Assembly: GCA_902785105.1 (NCBI GenBank)
Contig: CACZXF010000022.1
Coordinates: forward strand, 1 to 45,395
Reading direction: 5' to 3'
Length of the DNA: 45,395 bases
Origin: an uncultured Eubacteriales bacterium
Lineage (GTDB): Bacteria > Bacillota > Clostridia > Christensenellales > Aristaeellaceae
Positions 24,353 through 33,201 of the stretch are shown here, one piece after another (the first letter of the stretch is position 1; every line of letters begins with the position of its first letter). A program made the translations under genes and the position numbers. The notes beneath the pieces were generated by a model. The model had not been told where the DNA came from. It saw nothing but the letters and a program-made list of their open reading frames with translations, and ran no database searches.

Positions 24353-25426
24353 ATGAATAATGCGGACAGGCTCCCAAAGAAAAATCTCCTCAGCCTCCAG
24401 ATCGACCTGAGCAAGTTTGAAAAGGCCACGGACGAGGAAAAGGCCCAGCACGAAACCATGCGCGAATCCACCACCTTCTTCAAGGATGGTATGCGCAAGC
24501 TGCGGAAGAACCCGCTGGCGATGATGAGCCTGATCATTCTGGCCGTGCTGGTGATCTCCATCATCGTGGTGCCCTTCTTCTATCCCTACAGCTACGAGCA
24601 GATGATCACCGTGAACGGCAAGCGCGACAAGACCGCCAAGAACTTGGCCCCCTTCACCTATTCCAAGATGGAGCAGAAGGCCATCGACGAGGGCCAGAAG
24701 ATATTCCCCCACATCTTCGGCACCGACGAGCTCTGCCGCGACTACTTTATCCGCGTGGTCTACGGCGCGAGGGTGTCGCTGGCCGTAGGCCTGTTCGCCA
24801 GCCTGATCGTGCTGGTTATCGGCCTGGTGTACGGCTCGGTGGCCGGCTATTTCGGCGGCACCGTCGATATGGTCATGATGCGCATCGTCGATATCATCTA
24901 TTCCCTGCCGGATACGCTGATGGTGGTGCTGCTGTCCGTGGTGCTGAACCAGATCCTGGGCGCGAAGCTCCAGGGGACGGTGCTCGCCAAGCTGGGTACC
25001 AACATGATCTCCCTGTTCGTGGTGTTCGGCGTGCTGTACTGGGTGGGCATGGCCCGTCTGGTGCGCGGTCAGATTCTTTCAATCAGAAACAACGAATATG
25101 TGCTGGCCGCCCGTGCCCTGGGCGCGAAGCCGGGCCGCATCATCAAGAAGCACATACTGCCCAACTGCATGTCGGTCATCTTCATCTCCGTGGCCCTGCA
25201 GATCCCCTCGGCCATATTCACCGAGAGCTTCCTCTCCTTCATCGGCCTGGGCGTGCAGGCGCCGATGCCGTCCCTGGGCTCGCTGGCCAACGCGGCCCGC
25301 GGCGGTATGCAGAGCTATCCCTACAAGATGGTGTTCCCCGCGATCATCATCTGCCTGATCGTGCTGAGCTTCAACCTGCTGGGCGACGGCCTGCGCGATG
25401 CCTTTGACCCGAAGCTGAGGAGGTAG
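24353..25426 (+). CDS. oppC: oligopeptide ABC transporter permease OppC
   Basis: 357 residues, with GAGAGGAG upstream. A hydrophilic N-terminal tail of about 50 residues leads into the first helix (LAMMSLIILAVLVISIIVVP). A soluble segment containing HIFGTDELCRDYFIRVVYGARVSL follows, a hallmark of OppC/DppC. Further helices carry the EAA loop VLAARALGAKPGRIIKKH. It pairs with OppB. It lies 18 bp downstream of oppB and 5 bp upstream of oppD. Confidence 0.94.
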   Translation: MNNADRLPKKNLLSLQIDLSKFEKATDEEKAQHETMRESTTFFKDGMRKLRKNPLAMMSLIILAVLVISIIVVPFFYPYSYEQMITVNGKRDKTAKNLAPFTYSKMEQKAIDEGQKIFPHIFGTDELCRDYFIRVVYGARVSLAVGLFASLIVLVIGLVYGSVAGYFGGTVDMVMMRIVDIIYSLPDTLMVVLLSVVLNQILGAKLQGTVLAKLGTNMISLFVVFGVLYWVGMARLVRGQILSIRNNEYVLAARALGAKPGRIIKKHILPNCMSVIFISVALQIPSAIFTESFLSFIGLGVQAPMPSLGSLANAARGGMQSYPYKMVFPAIIICLIVLSFNLLGDGLRDAFDPKLRR

Positions 25427-25431
25427 AGAAG

Positions 25432-26439
25432 ATGAGCACACCGCTTTTGCAGGTCAAGAACCTGTGTACATCCTTTAACGTCGATTCCGGCGAGGTCCGC
25501 GCCGTCAATGGCGTCTCCTTCAATCTGGACAAGGGCAGAGTGCTGGGCATCGTGGGCGAGTCCGGTTCGGGCAAGTCCGTCACCGCCTATTCCATCATGG
25601 GCATACTGGTGGAGCCGGGCCGCATCAAGAGCGGCGAGATCCTCTTTAACGGCGAGGACATCGTCAAGTACAACAAAAAGCAGATGCGGGAATTCCGCGG
25701 CAAGCGGGTGTCCATCATCTTCCAGGACCCCATGACGAGCCTGAACCCCGTCTACACCATCGGCAACCAGCTACGCGAGGCCATCATGCTCCACACCGAC
25801 CGCAACCGCCAGCAGGCGAATGAGCGGGCGCTGGAAATGCTGAAGCTGGTGGGCGTCAACTCCCCGGAGCAGCGCCTCAAGCAGTACCCCTTCGAGCTGT
25901 CCGGCGGCATGCGCCAGCGCATCATGATCGCCATGGCGCTGTGCTGTGAGCCCGACATATTGATCGCTGACGAGCCCACCACCGCCCTGGACGTCACCAT
26001 ACAGGCCCAGATATTGGAGCTGATGCAGGAACTCCAAAAGAAGCTGGGCATGGCCATCATCATGATCACCCACGATCTGGGCGTCATCGCGGACATGTGC
26101 GATGAGATCATCGTCATGTACGCCGGCCGTGTCTGCGAGCGCGGCACCGCCGACGAGATATTCTACAATCCCTGCCACGAGTACACCAAGGGCCTGCTTC
26201 GCTCCATCCCCCGGCTGGACACCAACCACGCCCGCCTGATCCCCATCTCCGGCTCCCCGGTGGACCTGACCAACTTGCCCAAGGGCTGTGCCTTCGCGTC
26301 GCGCTGCGACAACTGCATGAAGATCTGCTTAAGCGAGTTGCCTGAGGAGCTTGATATCAACGATAACCACAAGGCAGCCTGCTGGATGAATGTCAGGCAG
26401 GTCTACAACGAGGCCGCGAAGGGAGGGAACGTCGAATGA
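25432..26439 (+). CDS. oppD: oligopeptide ABC transporter ATPase OppD
   Basis: 335 residues. Walker A GESGSGKS starts at residue 42, signature LSGGM at 156, Walker B Asp180-Glu181 in [11 protein letters not shown]. The C-terminal oligopeptide/dipeptide extension includes the Cys-rich [14 protein letters not shown], which in this family can carry an FeS cluster. It energises import with OppF. The stop overlaps the oppF start (ATGA). Confidence 0.95.
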   Translation: MSTPLLQVKNLCTSFNVDSGEVRAVNGVSFNLDKGRVLGIVGESGSGKSVTAYSIMGILVEPGRIKSGEILFNGEDIVKYNKKQMREFRGKRVSIIFQDPMTSLNPVYTIGNQLREAIMLHTDRNRQQANERALEMLKLVGVNSPEQRLKQYPFELSGGMRQRIMIAMALCCEPDILIADEPTTALDVTIQAQILELMQELQKKLGMAIIMITHDLGVIADMCDEIIVMYAGRVCERGTADEIFYNPCHEYTKGLLRSIPRLDTNHARLIPISGSPVDLTNLPKGCAFASRCDNCMKICLSELPEELDINDNHKAACWMNVRQVYNEAAKGGNVE

Positions 26440-27401
26440 GCGAATATTTGCTCGAGGTCAAAAACCTCAAACAGTACTTCCCCATCCGCACCGGCTGGTT
26501 CGGCACCAAGCCGCTGAAGGCCGTGGACGACGTGTCCTTCGCCATCAAGCCCGGCGAGACGCTGGGCCTCGTCGGCGAGTCCGGCTGCGGCAAGACCACC
26601 GTGGGCCGCACCATACTCCACCTCTACAAGCCCACCGCCGGCGAGATCATCTATGACAGCCAGCAGATCACCCCCCAGAACGTCCACAACTTCCGCCAGT
26701 CGATGCAGATCGTGTTCCAGGACCCCTATTCGTCGCTGAACCCCCGCATGACGGTTTCGGACATCGTGGGCGAACCGCTGGACATCCACAGCCTGTATAA
26801 GACCAAACAGGAGCGGGCCGACCGCATCGCGGAGCTGCTGGGCCTCGTGGGCCTGAACTCCGACCACGCCCGCCGCTATGCCCACGAGTTCTCAGGCGGC
26901 CAGCGCCAGCGCATCGGCATCGCCCGGGCCCTGGCCGTGAATCCGAAGTTCATCGTCTGCGATGAGCCTGTGTCCGCCCTGGACGTGTCCATACAGGCCC
27001 AGGTCATCAATACCTTCGAGGATTTGCAGAAGAAGCTGGGCATCGCCTACCTGTTCATCGCCCACGACCTGCTGGTGGTGCAGCACATCTCCCAGCGCAT
27101 CGCGGTGATGTACCTGGGGCGCATCGTGGAGATGGGGGACTCAGATGAGATCATCACCCATCCCGCCCACCCCTACACCCAGTCGCTGATATCGGCCATA
27201 CCGATCCCCGACCCGAACATCGCCCGGACCCGCACCCGCATTCCCCTGGAGGGCGATGTGCCCAGCCCGCTGAACACCCCCTCCGGCTGCGCCTTCCGTA
27301 CCCGCTGCCGCTACGCCACCGAAAAGTGCGCCCAGGAGCGCCCGCAGCTCACCGAAGTCGCCCCCGGCCACACCATCGCCTGCTGGAATCCGCACGACTG
27401 A
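26436..27401 (+). CDS. oppF: oligopeptide ABC transporter ATPase OppF
   Basis: 321 residues. Walker [10 protein letters not shown] starts at residue 47; the signature FSGGQRQR and Walker [13 protein letters not shown] are intact. The C-terminal extension has [14 protein letters not shown]. It forms the heterodimeric ATPase with OppD. A 71-bp gap to oppA contains a small AACGGC-CACC-GCCGTT hairpin (27423-27438) without a T-run, perhaps a processing or stability element favouring the binding-protein message. Confidence 0.95.
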   Translation: MSEYLLEVKNLKQYFPIRTGWFGTKPLKAVDDVSFAIKPGETLGLVGESGCGKTTVGRTILHLYKPTAGEIIYDSQQITPQNVHNFRQSMQIVFQDPYSSLNPRMTVSDIVGEPLDIHSLYKTKQERADRIAELLGLVGLNSDHARRYAHEFSGGQRQRIGIARALAVNPKFIVCDEPVSALDVSIQAQVINTFEDLQKKLGIAYLFIAHDLLVVQHISQRIAVMYLGRIVEMGDSDEIITHPAHPYTQSLISAIPIPDPNIARTRTRIPLEGDVPSPLNTPSGCAFRTRCRYATEKCAQERPQLTEVAPGHTIACWNPHD

Positions 27402-27472
27402 TTAATGTGACACCTGATCTCTAACGGCCACCGCCGTTTCAGATAAAACAAAGCTTAGGAGGAGACCCTACC

Positions 27473-27952
27473 ATGAAAAAATGGCTGAAGTCCTGTCTGG
27501 CGATCGTCTGCGTCATCGCAATGCTCTTTGCGGTGACCGGTTGCTCCAAGAAGGACGAGAAGAAGGAAGAGGCCGCTGCTCCCGCTGAGCAGGCCGCCAC
27601 TGCCGTCGAAGAGAAGGCTGCCGAAGCCACCGAAGAGGCCGCTGCCGCTGTTGAAGAGGCTGCTGCCGCTGTCGAAGAGACCGCTTCCGATGCCGCCGAA
27701 GCGGCTGCTGACGCCGCCGAAGAGACCGCTGAGGCTGCCGGTGAGGCTGTCGAAGATGCCAAGGAGACCGCTTCCGAGGCCGTCGAAGCTGCTGATGCTG
27801 CCGTAGAAGAGACCGCCGAGGCTGCCGGTGAGGCTGTCGAGGCTGCCAAGGAGACCGCTTCCGAGGCCGTCGAAGCTGCTGATGCTGCCGTAGAAGAGAC
27901 CGCCGAGGCCGCCGGTGAGGCTCGTCGAAGAGACCGCCGAGGCTGCCGGTGA
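27473..27952 (+). CDS. oppA: OppA lipoprotein, N-terminal fragment before frameshift
   Basis: 159 residues as read. A lipoprotein signal MKKWLKSCLAIVCVIAMLF ends with lipobox VTGC (Cys24), followed by KKDEKKEE and then Ala/Glu/Val/Thr repeats. AGGAGG precedes the ATG. At about 27923 an extra C in GAGGCTCGTCGAAGAG, compared with GAGGCTGTCGA in neighbouring repeats, shifts the frame, giving an RRRDRRGCR tail and a stop. Removing that one base joins this frame to the next feature, making one lipoprotein of about 929 residues. It could be a true frameshift, phase variation, or a sequencing or assembly error in a highly repetitive tract. Confidence 0.8.
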   Translation: MKKWLKSCLAIVCVIAMLFAVTGCSKKDEKKEEAAAPAEQAATAVEEKAAEATEEAAAAVEEAAAAVEETASDAAEAAADAAEETAEAAGEAVEDAKETASEAVEAADAAVEETAEAAGEAVEAAKETASEAVEAADAAVEETAEAAGEARRRDRRGCR

Positions 27953-28645
27953 GGCTGTTGAGGCTGCCAAGGAGACCGCTTCCGAAGCCGTCGAGGCTGC
28001 TGGCGAAGCTGTTGAAGAGGCCGCTGCCGAGGCTACCGAAGCTGCTGGCGAAGCCGTCGAGGAGGCCACTGCTGCCGTCGAAGAGACCGCTGCCGAGGCT
28101 ACCGAAGCCGTCGAGGAGGCCGCTGCTGCTGTCGAAGAAACTGCTGACGCTGCCACCGAAGCCGTAGAAGAGGCTGCCGCTGCCGTCGAAGAAACCGCTG
28201 CCGAGGCCACCGAAGCTGCTGGCGAAGCCGTCGAAGATGCCGCTGCTGCTGTCGAAGAGACTGCTGCCGAGGCCACCGAAGCTGCTGGCGAAGCCGTCGA
28301 AGGGGCTGCCGCTGCCGTCGAAGAGACCGCTGCTGAGGCCACCGAAGCTGCTGGCGAAGCCGTGGAAGAGGCCGCTGCCGCCGTCGAAGAGACTGCTGCT
28401 GAGGCCACCGAAGCTGTCGAAGAGGCCGCTGCTGCTGCCGAAGAGACTGCTGCTGAGGCCACCGAAGCTGCTGGTGAGGCCGTGGAAGAAGCTGCTGAAG
28501 CCGTCGAAGAGACTGCTGAAGCTGGCGTGGAAGAAGCCGCTGCTGCGGTTGCCGCCGCTGGCGCCGCTGCCGCCGTCGAAGAGGCCGCCGAAGCTGCCGA
28601 GGAGACCGCTGAGGCTGCTGAAGAAGCAGCTCCCGCTGGCAAGTC
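27560..28645 (+). repeat. Ala/Glu-rich 11/22-residue coding repeats (stalk)
   Basis: About 1.1 kb of near-tandem coding repeats. In the later part the unit is 22 residues (66 bp) of the form EAAGEAVEEAAAAVEETAAE plus AT. The earlier part shows an 87-bp period (for example 27791 versus 27878). Composition is almost only Ala, Glu, Val, Thr, Gly and Asp. The 11-residue periodicity and spacing of Ala/Val suggest long amphipathic helices. No Pro and very few aromatic residues. Confidence 0.85.
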
Positions 28646-30263
28646 CAGCGAAGCCGCTCCCGACTGGGCGGAATATGACGCCCTGATCGCGGACATCAAG
28701 ACCGAGACCGACTTCGCCGCCCGCGAAGCCAAGATGCACCAGGCCGAGGACAAGCTGATGGAGACCTACGCGGTCATCCCGCTCTACCACTACAACGACC
28801 TGTACATGCAGCGTGAGTCCGTGCAGGGCATCTATGCCAACCTGTTCGGCTTCAAGTATTTCCAGTACGCTACTGTCGAGGGCTCTGACTCCCTGCGCCT
28901 GAACCTGGCCTCCGAGCCCGACAAGCTGGACCCCGCTCTGAACAGCTCCGTGGACGGCGCCTGCCTGGCCATCGCCTCCTTCGGCGGCCTGTACACCTAT
29001 GACGCCGAGGGTCAGCTCAAGCCCGACTTCGCCACCGGCTATGAGGTGTCCGAGGACGGCCTGACCTACACCTTCACCCTGCGCGACGGCCTGAAGTGGT
29101 CCGACGGCTCCGACCTGACCGCCAAGGACTTCGAGTACAGCTGGAAGCGCGCCGCCAATCCCCAGACCGGTGCTGACTACAGCTACATGTTCGACGGCAT
29201 TAAGGGCTATCCCGAGGATCTGGCCGTGGCCGCTTCCGAGGATGGCAAGACCCTGACCGTCGAGCTGAAGAGCCCCTGCGCCTACATGCTCGACCTGATG
29301 GCCTTCCCCGCCTTCTATGCCGTGCCCCAGGCCTCCGTCGAGGCTGCCGAGGGCTGGCAGGAGAACCCCGGCCAGTGGGCCAATGAGGCTGGCTTCGTGG
29401 TTTCCGGTCCCTACATGCTCACCGAGTGGACCCACAACCAGTCCATGGTCTACACCAAGAACCCCAACTACTATGACGCCGAGAACGTGAAGTTGGAGAC
29501 CCTGTCCTTCATGCTGTCCGCTGACGACACCGCCATCTATGCCGCCTATCAGGCCGGCGACGTGGACTTCATCGACACCGTTCCCACCGATGAGATCCAG
29601 AACCTGAAGGGCAACCCCGAGTTCCACATCATCGATAACCTGGGCACCTACTATGCCGCTTTCAACGTGAATTCCAAGCTGTTCGAGGGCAAGACCGTGG
29701 AGCAGGCCAATGCCATGCGCGAAGCCTTCTCCAAGCTGATCGACCGCGAGTACATCATTGAGACCGTGGCTCAGTGCGAGCAGAAGCCCGCCAATGCCTT
29801 CATCCCCGAGGGCATGGCTGACGGCCAGGGCGGCGTGTTCAAGACCAACGACGACGCTTACACCTATCCCGTGAACGCCGCCACCGCCTCCGGTGAGGAG
29901 CTGGCCGGCTACTACACCTTCGAGGTGGACGAGGAAGGCGCGCGCGAGCTGCTGAAGCAGGCGGGCTATGAGTTCGACGACAACGGCATGCTCTCCGCCA
30001 ACACCCCCATCTCCATCGAGTATCTGACCAACGAGTCCTCCAGCCACGTGGCCATCGCCGAGTGCATGCAGCAGGATCTGGCCGCCGTCGGCATTCAGAT
30101 GAGCATCCGCACCTGCGACTGGAACGTGTTCCTCCAGGACCGCAAGAAGGGCCTGTTCGACTTCGCCCGCGAAGGCTGGCTGGCTGACTTCAACGATCCC
30201 ATCAACATGCTCGAGATGTGGACCACCGATTCCGGCAACAACGACTGCCAGTTCGGCCGCTGA
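27915..30263 (+). CDS. oppA: oligopeptide-binding protein OppA, circularly permuted substrate-binding domain
   Basis: Continuation of oppA after the frameshift; the GTG at 27915 only opens the frame and is probably not a real start. After the stalk come about 75 residues (28650-28876), PDWAEYDALIADIKTETDF through IPLYHYNDLYMQ to GFKYFQYATV, which resemble the C-terminal end of OppA/DppA proteins. Next comes the normal N-terminal part (LRLNLASEPDKLDPALNSSV, GLYTYDAEGQLKPDFATGYE). The SBP_bac_5 domain then runs to GWLADFNDPINMLEMW and stops after SGNNDCQFGR, just where the moved segment would normally follow. A perfect hairpin terminator follows. Peptide binding for OppBCDF is inferred from family and operon. 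Confidence 0.85.
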   Translation: MRLVEETAEAAGEAVEAAKETASEAVEAAGEAVEEAAAEATEAAGEAVEEATAAVEETAAEATEAVEEAAAAVEETADAATEAVEEAAAAVEETAAEATEAAGEAVEDAAAAVEETAAEATEAAGEAVEGAAAAVEETAAEATEAAGEAVEEAAAAVEETAAEATEAVEEAAAAAEETAAEATEAAGEAVEEAAEAVEETAEAGVEEAAAAVAAAGAAAAVEEAAEAAEETAEAAEEAAPAGKSSEAAPDWAEYDALIADIKTETDFAAREAKMHQAEDKLMETYAVIPLYHYNDLYMQRESVQGIYANLFGFKYFQYATVEGSDSLRLNLASEPDKLDPALNSSVDGACLAIASFGGLYTYDAEGQLKPDFATGYEVSEDGLTYTFTLRDGLKWSDGSDLTAKDFEYSWKRAANPQTGADYSYMFDGIKGYPEDLAVAASEDGKTLTVELKSPCAYMLDLMAFPAFYAVPQASVEAAEGWQENPGQWANEAGFVVSGPYMLTEWTHNQSMVYTKNPNYYDAENVKLETLSFMLSADDTAIYAAYQAGDVDFIDTVPTDEIQNLKGNPEFHIIDNLGTYYAAFNVNSKLFEGKTVEQANAMREAFSKLIDREYIIETVAQCEQKPANAFIPEGMADGQGGVFKTNDDAYTYPVNAATASGEELAGYYTFEVDEEGARELLKQAGYEFDDNGMLSANTPISIEYLTNESSSHVAIAECMQQDLAAVGIQMSIRTCDWNVFLQDRKKGLFDFAREGWLADFNDPINMLEMWTTDSGNNDCQFGR

Positions 30264-30283
30264 TCGACTGAATAACCCCTCAC

Positions 30284-30325
30284 GCAGCCGGCGATCCTCA
30301 GATCGCCGGCTGCCTCTTGATTTTT
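30284..30325 (+). terminator. rho-independent terminator of the opp operon
   Basis: 13-bp perfect stem GCAGCCGGCGATC (30284-30296) with 30301-30313, loop CTCA, then CTCTTGATTTTT. Confidence 0.9.
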
Positions 30326-30372
30326 GGGGATGATTGGAGTATAGTGGTAGGGGAAACGAACGGGATGGTATT

Positions 30373-30561
30373 GGTAAACAGGGATTTGTCGGGGTATCGT
30401 TCGAGTCCACCTCATCCGGCGCTTCGCGCCATCTTCCCCTCAAGGGGGAAGGCTTTTGGGTTGCCTCAGTTTTCCCAACCTTGCCTTCCCCTTGAGGGGA
30501 AGGTGCCCGTGAGGGCGGATGAGGTGGCTTACCCGCTTCCTCCGACAACTTCCATTTTATC
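30373..30561. repeat. MITE-like repeat, copy 3 (ccacctcatccg cassette)
   Basis: Left end GGTAAACAGGGATTTGTCGG, right end CCGACAACTTCCATTTTATC. Cassette as in copies 1 and 2. It fills the gap between the opp terminator and the cls start and ends 23 bp before the cls ATG, so it may supply part of the cls leader. Confidence 0.8.
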
Positions 30562-30584
30562 AAAATAAATATTCGGGGCGCTTC

Positions 30585-32177
30585 ATGGACAAGCAAAAAA
30601 TCAGGGATAAATCGAGTCAGGACAATTCGGGCATCTATTTGCTGGAAAAGAGCAAGCGGGGCGTGTTGAACGTGTTGTTCGGGCGCACGATGGTGATCGT
30701 CGTGCTGCTGTTGGTGCAGATATTCTTGCTGTACCGGGTGTTCAACTCCCTGCGGTATGTCAAATATGTCTACGCGGCCTTGCAGGTGCTGTATGCGGCG
30801 CTGATCCTGCGGCTGGTGAACAAGGACTCCAACCCCTCTATCAAGATATCATGGATACTGCTGGTGGTGCTCGCGCCGCCGGTAGGCTTTTTCCTCTACC
30901 TCTTCGTGGAAATGGACTGGGGCCACCGGGTGCTGAACCGGCGATTGGGCGAGTTGATTCGCAAGACCGCGCCGATGCTTCCGGATCAGTCGGACCTCCG
31001 GGTGAGCCTCCGGGAGAAGGAGCCCGAGCTAGCCGCTATGGCCGACTACATGTGGCGCAACGGCTACTTCGACGTCTATGACAAGACGGATGCCGAATAC
31101 CTGCCCAGCGGCGAAGCGTCCATGGAGGCCATCCTCCGGGAGCTGGACAGGGCCGAGAAGTTCATCTTCATGGAGTTCTTCATCATCGACGAGGGCGTCA
31201 TGTGGGGCCAGATCCTCAAAAAGTTAGAGGAAAAGGTGGAGCAGGGCGTGGAGGTGCGCGTGCTCTACGACGGCACCTGCGCACTGTTTCGGCTGCCCTA
31301 CCGCTATCCCAAGATGCTGGAGGCCCTGGGCATCAAGTGCAAGATGTTCTCCCCGCTGCGCCCTCTGGTGTCCACCCACTACAACAACCGCGACCACCGC
31401 AAGATACTGGTGGTGGACGGCCGCGTGGCCTTCACCGGCGGCGTGAACCTGGCGGATGAGTACATCAACAAAAAGCAGCTCTACGGCCACTGGAAGGACG
31501 TGGGTCTCATCGTCCGTGGCGAGGCCGTCCGGGCTTTCACGCTGATGTTCTTGCAGATGTGGAACATCGACGAGCGGAACGAGAACTTCGTCAAGTACCT
31601 CTACATCGAGCACACCGCTGTGCCCGTGAAGGGCTATGTGCTGCCCTATGGCGACAGTCCGCTGGACGATGAGCGGATGGGGGAGATGGTGTATCTGGAC
31701 ATCATCAACCGCGCCGAGCGCTATGTCCACATCATGTCGCCCTATCTGATATTGGACAGTGAGATGATCACCGCCCTGACCTTTGCCGCCAAGCGCGGCG
31801 TGGACGTGGCGATACTGCTGCCCCACATTCCCGACAAGCGCTATGCCTTCGCCCTCGCCAAGACTCACTATCGACAGCTCCTGCAGGCGGGCGTGCGGAT
31901 ACTGGAATACACGCCGGGCTTCGTCCACGCCAAGGTGTTCGTGTCCGATGACATCAAGGCCGTGGTGGGAACCATCAACCTGGACTATCGCAGTCTCTAC
32001 CTCCACTTCGAGTGCGCAGCCTACCTCTACGGCTGCCCCGCCGTGGCCGACGTGGAGCGCGATTTCCAGGAGACCGCGGCGCTCTCCCAGGAGATCCACA
32101 TGGCTGACCTTGCCAAGATCGGCCTCCCCACCCGCGCCGCCGGTTGGCTGCTGAAGGTCCTTGCGCCGCTGATGTAA
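30585..32177 (+). CDS. cls: cardiolipin synthase (phospholipase D family)
   Basis: 530 residues from MDKQKIRDKSSQDN; a longer frame from 30519 runs into the repeat and is rejected. The ribosome-binding site is weak (CGGGGCG). About three hydrophobic segments at roughly 31-55, 60-77 and 85-107 anchor it in the membrane. Two PLD catalytic motifs are intact: HRKILVVDG (HxK...D), followed by FTGGVN, and HAKVFVSDD, followed by GTINLD. It condenses two phosphatidylglycerol molecules to cardiolipin. Single gene ending at a bidirectional hairpin. Confidence 0.94.
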   Translation: MDKQKIRDKSSQDNSGIYLLEKSKRGVLNVLFGRTMVIVVLLLVQIFLLYRVFNSLRYVKYVYAALQVLYAALILRLVNKDSNPSIKISWILLVVLAPPVGFFLYLFVEMDWGHRVLNRRLGELIRKTAPMLPDQSDLRVSLREKEPELAAMADYMWRNGYFDVYDKTDAEYLPSGEASMEAILRELDRAEKFIFMEFFIIDEGVMWGQILKKLEEKVEQGVEVRVLYDGTCALFRLPYRYPKMLEALGIKCKMFSPLRPLVSTHYNNRDHRKILVVDGRVAFTGGVNLADEYINKKQLYGHWKDVGLIVRGEAVRAFTLMFLQMWNIDERNENFVKYLYIEHTAVPVKGYVLPYGDSPLDDERMGEMVYLDIINRAERYVHIMSPYLILDSEMITALTFAAKRGVDVAILLPHIPDKRYAFALAKTHYRQLLQAGVRILEYTPGFVHAKVFVSDDIKAVVGTINLDYRSLYLHFECAAYLYGCPAVADVERDFQETAALSQEIHMADLAKIGLPTRAAGWLLKVLAPLM

Positions 32178-32182
32178 ATGAA

Positions 32183-32224
32183 AACCGCCGGAGAAATGCC
32201 AAACAGGATATTTCTTCGGCGGTT
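32183..32224. terminator. bidirectional hairpin between cls and the zinc-ribbon gene
   Basis: AACCGCCG-G-AGAAAT (32183-32197) pairs with ATTTCT-T-CGGCGGTT (32210-32224), a 15-bp stem with one wobble and a 12-nt loop. It lies between converging genes, with short T-rich sequence on both sides. Confidence 0.65.
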
Positions 32225-32231
32225 GGTTATT

Positions 32232-32253
32232 TCGATAAACAGGGATTTGTCGC
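32232..32253. repeat. solo end of the GATAAA repeat family
   Basis: TCGATAAACAGGGATTTGTCG matches the CAGGGA-type end. No partner end is found next to it. It abuts the stop codon of the following minus-strand gene. Confidence 0.6.
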
Positions 32254-32258
32254 TGCCC

Positions 32259-33185
32259 TTACCCCACATCCTCCTCATTGAACGGATCGCCGCAGTTGGG
32301 GCAGAACTTGGGGAGCTTGTTCTGGTCCTCGGGCATCCAGCCGCACTTGTCACAGCGGCGCAGCACGGGCTTTTTCGTGCCGCAGTTGGTGCAGAACTTG
32401 CCGTTGTTCTGCTGGCCGCAGTTGGCGCAAAACCAGGTGTTGGGGGCCGCCGCCGGCTGCGGATTTGCGATGGGCTGTGGAACGGCCTCGACCACGGGTT
32501 CGGGGATGACGTTGACCACGGGTTCCACCACACTCTGTGCCGCGGCGCTCATCATGGCCGTGGGCGCAAAGCTGACGTAATTGGAGGGCGTCAGGCGGTC
32601 CTGGAGCTCGGCGATCTCCGCCTCCAGCGTGCGATACAGGCTGGAGATGGGGCTGTCGGGATGGTCGCTGGAAAACTCAAAGGAAATCTCATTGAAGAAG
32701 GGCGCGTTGACCAGTATCTTCACATTGAAGCGGTATTCCACCTGGTAGCGGCGGGGATTGTAGGGCACGCGCCGACCCTCCCGGTCGTGGTGGTACAGCT
32801 CCGTCCGGTCCTCGTGGATGGTGGGCTGCACGCCGATGACCTGGGCCACGCTGATGACGTCGGGATTGGCAGCCATGTAATTCTTGGTGGAGGTGACGAA
32901 GAACGTCCCCTGATTCTCGTCCACATAGACCTTGGTGGAGCGGCGTCCGTAGACCTGGGTGGGGTTCATGCCCAGCAGCACCCGCTTGTTGGCCTCGCGG
33001 TAGGCAAGATGCTGGCGGATCTCCGCTACGGTGGACTGGCGGCGGTCCGTCATGAAGGGCGAAAGCTGCTCTGCGCAGTTCTTGCACAGGTTTCCGTCCA
33101 CCAGCTTCCGGTTCCCCAGTAGCCCGATCTCGCCGCCGCAAATGGAGCAGTTCTTCTTGTCAAAAATCATGTCAAAGAGTCCCAT
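32259..33185 (-). CDS. DUF4428/PH-like/zinc-ribbon protein
   Basis: 308 residues. The N-terminal CSICGGEIGLLGNRKLVDGNLCKNC matches the DUF4428 zinc-binding motif. The middle (about 60-200) is beta-rich with KVYVDENQGTFFVTS and resembles PH/GRAM-like folds, though that assignment is only suggestive. After a Pro/Val-rich linker, the C-terminus has two or three zinc ribbons: CANCGQQ...CTNCG, then CDKCG...CPNCGDPF. No membrane segment. It is the last gene of a four-gene operon with membrane proteins and may act as their cytosolic adaptor (inference). Confidence 0.8.
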   Translation of the reverse strand: MGLFDMIFDKKNCSICGGEIGLLGNRKLVDGNLCKNCAEQLSPFMTDRRQSTVAEIRQHLAYREANKRVLLGMNPTQVYGRRSTKVYVDENQGTFFVTSTKNYMAANPDVISVAQVIGVQPTIHEDRTELYHHDREGRRVPYNPRRYQVEYRFNVKILVNAPFFNEISFEFSSDHPDSPISSLYRTLEAEIAELQDRLTPSNYVSFAPTAMMSAAAQSVVEPVVNVIPEPVVEAVPQPIANPQPAAAPNTWFCANCGQQNNGKFCTNCGTKKPVLRRCDKCGWMPEDQNKLPKFCPNCGDPFNEEDVG

Positions 33186-33201
33186 GGTTGTTCCTCCTTC
33201 G

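Noticed and set aside
27560-28645. Tandem repeats as a CRISPR array
   Set aside because: Repeats are coding, contiguous and without unique spacers.
27513-30596. Very long antisense frame (over 1000 codons, Gly/Ser/Phe-rich) opposite oppA, and a Ser/Ala-rich one within it
   Set aside because: They are the complement of the biased GC-rich oppA codons and repeats. There is no ribosome-binding site or recognisable domain, and the opposite strand has a clear lipoprotein and binding domain.
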